Assembly (NCBI GenBank): GCA_019090845.1
Contig: JAHRVD010000412.1
Coordinates: 1 to 12,629 of the forward strand
Reading direction: 5' to 3'
DNA length: 12,629 bases
Source: Marinosulfonomonas sp.
Lineage (GTDB): Bacteria > Pseudomonadota > Alphaproteobacteria > Rhodobacterales > Rhodobacteraceae
A model generated the notes under the pieces. It had not been told where the DNA came from and searched no databases. It saw only the letters and a list, made by a program, of their open reading frames with translations. Every line of letters begins with the position of its first letter. The stretch's first letter is position 1. Both the position numbers and the translations under genes were made by a program. This document shows positions 8,390 through 12,629 of the stretch, one piece after another.

Positions 8390-9208
8390 ATGGAACGATT
8401 AGAAGCCGCTCTGGAGAAAGCCCGCCAAAGCCGCGAGAGCATTCGAACAGAACCAAAACCCGAGGTCGTTCGTCCGGTGCCTGCCAGCGGACCCGCCGAG
8501 CTGTGGCACCAGTTGAAGGAATTCAAGATTTCCAGCCGTGCGGCGCGCAGCCACCGGATTACCACGCTGACCAATAACAAGCTGTCCAGCCCTTACGACC
8601 TGCTACGTTCGCGCGTCATGCGCCTGATGCGTGAGAACGACTGGCAAACACTCGCAGTAACTTCCCCCAATGTCGCCTGCGGCAAGACGACTGTTTGTGC
8701 GAACCTCGCCATTAGCCTGTCTCGACAACCCGATACCCGTGTATTGGTTATCGATCTGGATTTACGCCGTCCCAGTCTTCATAGGATTCTTTCTTATCGT
8801 CCAAACCAAAGTTTTCACGAAGTTCTGGAAGGTAAAATCCGGGCCGAGGACCAGCTGGTTCGTTTTGGTGATAACCTTGCGTTCGGATTGAACAACAAGC
8901 CTGCGCGCAACCCGTCCGAACTTTTGCAATCTAATCATTGCCAGACCGTACTGACGCAGGTTCGGACTGCTTTCAAACCGGATATCGTCATTTTTGATTT
9001 GCCGCCAATGATGGTTAGTGACGACAACGTCGCATTTCTTCCGACGGTCGATGCCGGTCTTTTGGTCAGTGCCGCTGATAGCACGACTGTTTCACAGGTT
9101 GATGTCTGCGAAAAAGAGATGGCGGAACTGACAAACCCGCTTGGTGTTATCCTGAATAAATGCCGGTATTCTCAGGAAGATACCGGCTATGGCAACGAGT
9201 ATTATTGA
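8390..9208 (+). CDS. Bacterial tyrosine kinase (CpsD/CapB-like) of the EPS locus
   Basis: A cytoplasmic BY-kinase of 272 residues. Together with the chain-length protein it should control polymer export by cycles of ATP-dependent tyrosine autophosphorylation. The N-terminus MERLEAALEKARQSRE matches the opening of exosortase-associated tyrosine kinases. The P-loop is SPNVACGKTT (92-101), Walker A' is VLVIDLDLRRPS (118-129) and Walker B is DIVIFDLPP (198-206). The phosphate-accepting tail carries tyrosines 260, 267, 271 and 272. The P-loop is atypical, with ACGKT where PGEGKS/T is usual, so activity should not be assumed although the essential G98, K99 and T100 remain. AAAGG lies 8 bases before the ATG. 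It follows the chain-length gene after 46 bases and ends the rightward run; no clear terminator follows. Confidence 0.9.
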   Translation: MERLEAALEKARQSRESIRTEPKPEVVRPVPASGPAELWHQLKEFKISSRAARSHRITTLTNNKLSSPYDLLRSRVMRLMRENDWQTLAVTSPNVACGKTTVCANLAISLSRQPDTRVLVIDLDLRRPSLHRILSYRPNQSFHEVLEGKIRAEDQLVRFGDNLAFGLNNKPARNPSELLQSNHCQTVLTQVRTAFKPDIVIFDLPPMMVSDDNVAFLPTVDAGLLVSAADSTTVSQVDVCEKEMAELTNPLGVILNKCRYSQEDTGYGNEYY

Positions 9209-9418
9209 TTTACCCCGATGGGGCAGAATGCTGGTCCAAACAATTTTTTCTGAACGGCGCATTAAACAATTCTTAGTCGTGGGTTTTTAGACCACCGACA
9301 CGTGCCATGATCGCGGTTTAGGGCGGTCGGGCACATAATTCGCGAACAATTGAGCTTCACTGACTGGCAGCACTGCCATTGGCATTGTCGTGCCGGTCCC
9401 GATTAGTTTGGAAAACAA
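9209..9418 (+). promoter_or_regulatory. Control region before the spike-base gene: CtrA-like pair and nested palindromes
   Basis: TTAA-(7)-TTAG at 9262-9276 differs by one base from the CtrA consensus TTAA-N7-TTAA. At 9365-9384 the run TGGCAGCACTGCCATTGGCA holds two overlapping inverted repeats (TGGCAG-CA-CTGCCA and TGCCA-T-TGGCA). ACCCC-GAT-GGGG just after the kinase stop is a small stem without a following T-tract, so no convincing terminator is seen. All roles are inferred from sequence resemblance. Confidence 0.35.
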
Positions 9419-9679
9419 ATGGATCAATTCAAAGATTTCCCTGCAACACTTACCTCGCCTGCGACCAACGCAATTGAGATAATTCCCGATGACCTGAACC
9501 CGCTGGATATGGTCACGCGTGCGCTTTATGTCGGTCAAACGGGTGACATCTCGGTTGAAATGAAAAGCGGTCAAATCGTTGGATTTCAAAACGTTCAGGG
9601 CGGCAGTATCCTAGCAATCCGCACGCTAAAAGTGCGCGCGACGGGCACAACTGCGACGGGCCTAATTGCTATGTGGTAG
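9419..9679 (+). CDS. Spike-base-like small protein (RCAP_rcc01079 / GTA head-spike base family)
   Basis: An 86-residue protein built around a pattern I recognise from the alphaproteobacterial spike-base family: an N-terminal SPATNA (13-18), a D-x-x-P-L-D-M-V-T-RALYVG region (about 25-39), a beta-rich middle with SVEMKSGQIVGFQNVQGG, and a C-terminal ATGTTATGLIAMW. In Rhodobacter capsulatus the homologue (GhsA, rcc01079) forms the base of gene-transfer-agent head spikes; relatives also occur in phages. No fibre partner (GhsB-like) follows: the next gene is a PaiB-type protein. The ribosome site is modest (GGAAAACAA before ATG). A longer leftward frame at 9287-9589 crosses this gene but shows no family motif. 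The family match is from memory of the conserved pattern. Confidence 0.7.
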   Translation: MDQFKDFPATLTSPATNAIEIIPDDLNPLDMVTRALYVGQTGDISVEMKSGQIVGFQNVQGGSILAIRTLKVRATGTTATGLIAMW

Positions 9680-9690
9680 GGCTGGGCAAC

Positions 9691-9745
9691 CTCGGTTTCT
9701 GCAGCTAGTGTTTGGCTACAATCAATTTGAATGGCGGAAACCGAG
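9691..9745. repeat. 9-bp perfect inverted repeat flanking the start of the PaiB-like gene
   Basis: CTCGGTTTC (9691-9699) and GAAACCGAG (9737-9745) are exact reverse complements 37 bases apart. The 3' arm is codons 3-5 of the PaiB-like gene, and its ATG (9731) lies in the loop. In mRNA this would be a stem enclosing the start region. The pairing is seen; a regulatory role is inferred. Confidence 0.4.
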
Positions 9746-10369
9746 ATTCATCCCAATCAGATATTTCGCAAGACCGCAAAGCAACGCAGCCTGGACTTTG
9801 CGGCTACCCGTGGCTTTGGCACGCTATGCATCAATGGCGATCCGATGCCGCTCTTGGCGCAGATACCGTTTTTGCTGAATGAGGATCAGACCGAGGCCGA
9901 TTTACACTTGGTGCGATCCAACCCAATCGTGCGTGCACTCAAAGCACCCGGTCCGGCCCTGATTTCGGTTGGCGGACCTGACAGTTATATTTCCCCGGAC
10001 TGGTATGGGATCGACGATCAGGTGCCTACATGGAACTACGTTGCGGTCCATCTTCGCGGCAGGCTTGAACGGCTGGATCAGGATGCCCTTGCCGGGGTGC
10101 TCGACCGATTGTCCGAAAGTTTCGAAACCCGGCTGATGCCAAAGCCAGTATGGACCGCCGCGAAAATGCGGCCTGAAACGCTTGAGTCGATGATGCGGTT
10201 TATCGTGCCTTTCCGCCTGACGATCCAAGACGTGGAAAGCACCTGGAAGCTGGGCCAAAATAAACCGGATGACGTTCGCAATGCTGCTGGCGAGCAAGTT
10301 GGCACCCACGGTGTTGGGCAGGAAATCGCCGCCCTTTCGGAACTTATGTTGTCTCCACCCAAGTCCTGA
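9731..10369 (+). CDS. PaiB-family FMN-binding protein (putative negative transcriptional regulator)
   Basis: A 212-residue protein of the PaiB family, a split-barrel flavin-binding fold. The Bacillus founder was described as a negative regulator of sporulation and protease genes; biochemical function elsewhere is largely unproven. Family landmarks appear in order: AQIPFLL (43-49), HLVRSNPI (59-66), GPDSYISPDWY (82-92), VPTWNYVAVHLRG (98-110) and TWKLGQNK (171-178). Length is normal for the family. ATG at 9731 has no clear Shine-Dalgarno sequence and sits inside the loop of a 9-bp inverted repeat, which may hold back translation. It is 51 bases after the spike-base gene. The following small gene has its own strong ribosome site, so the two need not be co-regulated. 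Confidence 0.88.
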   Translation: MAETEIHPNQIFRKTAKQRSLDFAATRGFGTLCINGDPMPLLAQIPFLLNEDQTEADLHLVRSNPIVRALKAPGPALISVGGPDSYISPDWYGIDDQVPTWNYVAVHLRGRLERLDQDALAGVLDRLSESFETRLMPKPVWTAAKMRPETLESMMRFIVPFRLTIQDVESTWKLGQNKPDDVRNAAGEQVGTHGVGQEIAALSELMLSPPKS

Positions 10370-10424
10370 ATGGACACTGGCTGCGCGAGTTCCTACATAT
10401 ATTCTAGATACTCCGGAGGAATTT

Positions 10425-10703
10425 ATGCCCCTGCCACTTACCCCTGTCGCCGCAATTGCATTGCGTTATGGCGTGGTTGCAATTGCGGCCTATACCGTTG
10501 CCCGAAAAATCGAACGCGGACATTTTGACCAGCGAGCGGATGCGGCAATGGACGACGTGAACGAGGGGCTGACAGTTCGTCGGGAAAATGAACAGTTCAA
10601 CACTACAGCACGCTACCATCGCACTATTCGTGTTGGCGCAGATGGCCCCGGCGTGGAAATCGACATAACGGCGCTTGGCCGCATCCGACTAAGGAAAATC
10701 TAA
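10425..10703 (+). CDS. Small one-helix membrane protein of unknown function
   Basis: A 92-residue protein I do not recognise. Residues 5-25 (LTPVAAIALRYGVVAIAAYTV) form one probable membrane helix. A charged, soluble part follows with R/K and D/E throughout, including FDQRADAAMDDVNEGL (34-49), and the C-terminus is basic (GRIRLRKI). ATG at 10425 was selected over an upstream frame start at 10269 because GGAGGA lies 4 bases before it, the best ribosome site in the window, and because the upstream frame overlaps the PaiB-like gene. An AT-rich stretch, ACATATATTCTAGATA (10395-10410), could hold a -10. The stop is one base before the GST start, so the two genes are probably translated from one mRNA. 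Confidence 0.75.
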   Translation: MPLPLTPVAAIALRYGVVAIAAYTVARKIERGHFDQRADAAMDDVNEGLTVRRENEQFNTTARYHRTIRVGADGPGVEIDITALGRIRLRKI

Positions 10704-10704
10704 C

Positions 10705-11313
10705 ATGAAGCTCTACAAAAGTGACCTATCGCCTTTTGCCCGCAAAGTAATGGTGGTTCTGCACGAAACCGGGCAGATGGATGAATTTGTATTTGCCGAT
10801 GTGTTCGGCACTACGGTCGACGCGGGCAGTATTCCACTGGCGCTGAACCCACTGGGCAAATTACCTGTATTGGAACGCGACGATGGTCCGGCCATTTACG
10901 ACAGCCGCGTGATTTGCCGTTTTCTGAACGCCCGTGCCGGGGGCAAACTTTATCCCGAGGGCGATCGTCTTTGGGAAGCGTTAACGCTTGAAGCGACCGG
11001 TGATGGGATTATCGAATCTGCACTGGCAATGGTTTATGAGGCCCGCGTGCGCCCGCCCGAAATGCAGTATCAGACTATCGTTGATGCACATTGGGTCAAA
11101 ATCGACCGCACCCTGTCTGCCCTGAATAAGATCTGGATCAGCCACTTGTCGGGGCCTTTTGACATGGGTCAGATCGCGATCGCCAGCGCACTGGGCTATC
11201 TGGACTTCCGGCTCGATGCCCGCGATTGGCGCCAAGGCAATGATGCGCTGGCCAGTTGGTTTGAAAAAATTTCCGAGCGCGCCAGCCTGCAAGCGACCGC
11301 CCCGGTTGCCTAA
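10705..11313 (+). CDS. Glutathione S-transferase family protein
   Basis: A soluble 202-residue protein with a thioredoxin-like N-domain and an all-helical C-domain. Family members conjugate glutathione to electrophiles or reduce substrates with it; the substrate here is unknown. MKLYKSDLSPFARKV (1-15) carries the candidate catalytic serine (S9, with S6 near). NPLGKLPVL (48-56) holds the cis-proline P54, and YDSRVI (65-70) has the D66-S67 pair that binds the glutamyl end of glutathione. FDMGQIAIASALGYLDFRL (152-170) is the C-domain folding motif with its N-cap Asp153. ATG at 10705 is one base after the small membrane-protein gene's stop, preceded by AAGGA. The stop codon overlaps that of the converging outer-membrane gene. 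Confidence 0.9.
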   Translation: MKLYKSDLSPFARKVMVVLHETGQMDEFVFADVFGTTVDAGSIPLALNPLGKLPVLERDDGPAIYDSRVICRFLNARAGGKLYPEGDRLWEALTLEATGDGIIESALAMVYEARVRPPEMQYQTIVDAHWVKIDRTLSALNKIWISHLSGPFDMGQIAIASALGYLDFRLDARDWRQGNDALASWFEKISERASLQATAPVA

Positions 11314-11960
11314 AACCCCAGACTGACGCCAACATTCACCGCGCTCGTAAGAACTCGGGCATTTAGTTCACCACCGCCAAGCAGATCGGCGCTGTTGGCA
11401 GCCAGACTGCCGCGGTATTCGCCAAACACTGACCATCTTTCGCTAACCGGTATACTGGCACCTGCCAACCATTGGATGGCTGGCCCGGTCAGTTGATTTC
11501 CCGTCGTCAGACCGCCACCCGAATCAAACTCGATATTGGGAACTGCAATCCCAATTCCGGCCCCAATATAAGGCCGGATTGATCGGCCGGGCGGACGCCA
11601 ACGCCGATACGTGTTCACCGTCACAAGGTTTAAACCATCCGCAAGAGCCAAACTGTTCAGCCCATTGGAAAACAGCGTGGAATCACTTGCTGTAATATTT
11701 GTGTGGTTCATTTCAATTCCCCAACCAATTTGGTCGTTTCGCCACCATGTCAGGCGTAAACCAAAATAACCGGGCACTTCGAAGGCGTGTTTTTCCCAAT
11801 TGGAATTAAAGGAAAACGCACCGATTCCCGTTGGGTCATTGCCGGAAACATGGCTGGATTGGGCAGATTGAATGCCGCCGTAAAAGCTCAAATCAACCTG
11901 AGCAAAGGCCGAAAACGGCACTATTGCTAAGAAAATCAGAGACATAAGAAAGATTCGCAA
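11310..11960 (-). CDS. Outer-membrane beta-barrel protein, LpxQ-like (possible lipid A oxidase family)
   Basis: A 216-residue exported protein. The proposed start is TTG at 11960: AAGGAG lies 8 bases upstream, and the resulting MRIFLMSLIFLAIVPFSAFA is a good signal peptide with cleavage before Q21. The next ATG (11945) would lose the positive n-region. The mature part alternates polar and aromatic residues as in an eight-strand-type barrel and ends VNVGVSLGF, with the terminal Phe typical of BamA substrates. Segments GWGIEMNHTN, IRPYIGAGIGIAVPNIEF, GPAIQWLAGAS and RWSVFGEYRGSLAAN resemble alphaproteobacterial proteins annotated as lipid A oxidase (LpxQ, which oxidises the proximal glucosamine of lipid A in Rhizobium). 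That function is tentative; a plain OmpA-like or OmpW-like barrel is the alternative. It converges with the GST gene, overlapping it by 4 bases. Confidence 0.8.
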   Translation of the reverse strand: MRIFLMSLIFLAIVPFSAFAQVDLSFYGGIQSAQSSHVSGNDPTGIGAFSFNSNWEKHAFEVPGYFGLRLTWWRNDQIGWGIEMNHTNITASDSTLFSNGLNSLALADGLNLVTVNTYRRWRPPGRSIRPYIGAGIGIAVPNIEFDSGGGLTTGNQLTGPAIQWLAGASIPVSERWSVFGEYRGSLAANSADLLGGGELNARVLTSAVNVGVSLGF

Positions 11961-11982
11961 TGGGGCAGCTCCTTGCAAAATG

Positions 11983-12003
11983 CCGGATCAGCCCCCGATC
12001 CGG
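11983..12003. repeat. Perfect 7-bp inverted repeat upstream of the outer-membrane protein gene
   Basis: CCGGATC-(AGCCCCC)-GATCCGG lies 23 bases ahead of the leftward TTG start. It may be an operator or a leader hairpin of the barrel gene; no T-tract follows in either direction. The symmetry is seen and the role inferred. Confidence 0.4.
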
Positions 12004-12222
12004 GATAACCCATGCCCCACCAAGATCAAACATTTATTGTTAAGATTGCGTTATCGGCGCAACTTCGCCGACCAGCTGAGGCCCTCCAGACAGGCTGCGC
12101 CCGAATGTCCGCTGGACGCGGGCCATATGCCCGGTTAAAAGCCGCAACTGAAGGCTGCAGGTAACTGTCGCCACTAAGGATTTGTGCCGGACCCAACCGG
12201 CGACTAAACGGAGAATACACTC
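12004..12222 (+). promoter_or_regulatory. Region upstream of petA, divergent from the outer-membrane gene
   Basis: About 220 bases with an AT-rich stretch at 12027-12052 (ATCAAACATTTATTGTTAAG) that is the most likely promoter position, followed by a TCGGCG-(6)-CGCCGA inverted repeat at 12054-12071. If transcription begins near there, the petA leader would be about 150 bases long. No confident -35/-10 pair was identified. Confidence 0.35.
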
Positions 12223-12629
12223 GTGTCCCAAGCAGACGAACACGAAGGCACCCGCCGCGATTTCCTGTATTTCGCAACTGCAGGTGCAGGAACTGTTGCA
12301 ACAGGTGCCGCAGTTTGGCCGCTGGTCAACCAAATGAACCCATCTGCGGATGTGCAGGCGCTGGCCTCGATCCGTGTTGATGTGGCCGATGTCGAGCCCG
12401 GCACGCAGCTTACCGTCAAATGGCGCGGCAAGCCGGTTTTCATCCGCCGCCGGACGGCAGATGAAATCCAAGCTGCCCGCACCGTTGCGCTTGCCGATTT
12501 GCCCGATGGCAATGCCCGCAACGCCAATGGCCAAGCAGAGGCATCTGCTGATGACGCCAACCGCGCCCTTAGCGAAGATGGCGAATGGCTGGTGATGATG
12601 GGGGTCTGCACCCACCTTGGTTGTGTCCC
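12223..12629 (+). CDS. petA: Rieske iron-sulfur subunit of the cytochrome bc1 complex (partial, C-terminus off the right edge)
   Basis: The first 135 codons of ubiquinol-cytochrome c reductase iron-sulfur subunit. This subunit takes an electron from ubiquinol at the periplasmic face and passes it to cytochrome c1. The N-terminus has the twin-arginine signal-anchor [20 protein letters not shown] (11-30), which is not cleaved in this family. The first cluster motif, C129-T-H131-L-G-C134, is complete; the second (CPCHGS) would lie beyond the window. The insertion between residues 80 and 120 (an Ala/Asp/Asn-rich stretch) is typical of alphaproteobacterial Rieske proteins. GTG at 12223 is the start, with GGAG 9 bases before it. 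petB and petC normally follow in one operon but are outside the window. Confidence 0.95.
   Translation, partial: MSQADEHEGTRRDFLYFATAGAGTVATGAAVWPLVNQMNPSADVQALASIRVDVADVEPGTQLTVKWRGKPVFIRRRTADEIQAARTVALADLPDGNARNANGQAEASADDANRALSEDGEWLVMMGVCTHLGCV

Noticed and set aside
9211..9224. CCCC-GAT-GGGG stem after the kinase gene as an intrinsic terminator
   Set aside because: The stem is only 4 bp and is not followed by a T-tract in either direction.
9287..9589. 100-codon leftward frame across the spike-base gene
   Set aside because: It overlaps a better-supported rightward gene with a family pattern and has no known motif. The non-overlapping end (about 9287-9388) is too short to judge.
9209..9730. 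Prophage or genomic island around the spike-base gene
   Set aside because: No integrase, attachment repeats, tRNA or other phage genes are nearby; a single spike-base gene does not support a prophage.
10269..10424. N-terminal extension of the small membrane protein back to 10269
   Set aside because: The extension overlaps the PaiB-like gene in another frame and has no membrane or family features, whereas ATG 10425 has a near-perfect ribosome site.

Overview
The window looks like chromosomal DNA of an alphaproteobacterium, most likely a Rhodobacterales (Roseobacter-type) organism. The indications are an XrtD-type exosortase fused to EpsI, a small protein of the gene-transfer-agent/phage spike-base family, an LpxQ-like outer-membrane barrel and a twin-arginine Rieske subunit. 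No rRNA, tRNA, CRISPR array, insertion sequence or integrase was seen.

Bases 1-5412 form a leftward run: sugar transferase (initiating phosphoglycosyl transferase) -> PrsT-like TPR lipoprotein -> XrtD-EpsI exosortase -> rhomboid protease, which is cut by the left edge. Bases 5413-5920 are a gene-free, AT-rich divergent control region with several inverted and direct repeats. Bases 5921-9208 form a rightward run: ExeA-like AAA+ ATPase -> Wzz/GNVR-type chain-length protein -> bacterial tyrosine kinase. Both arms together match the gene set that accompanies PEP-CTERM/VPLPA-CTERM exosortases. In that set an exopolysaccharide export module is paired with a membrane transpeptidase-like protease that sorts proteins carrying a C-terminal signal. 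No sorted substrate, Wzx/Wzy or further glycosyltransferase is encoded here, so those parts must lie elsewhere.

Bases 9209-12629 hold separate functions. A spike-base-like small gene follows the kinase, with a CtrA-like half-site pair and nested palindromes in front of it. Then come a PaiB-type FMN-binding protein, and a small one-helix membrane protein of unknown function set one base before a glutathione S-transferase gene. The GST converges, with a 4-base overlap, on a leftward outer-membrane beta-barrel gene that starts at TTG. At the right edge the Rieske Fe-S subunit of cytochrome bc1 (petA) begins at GTG and runs out of the window.

The most promising leads are: the tight XrtD-rhomboid pairing; the spike-base gene directly after a capsule/EPS kinase (in Rhodobacter capsulatus, GTA head spikes bind capsule); and RNA structures that may cover the translation starts of the sugar transferase and PaiB genes.
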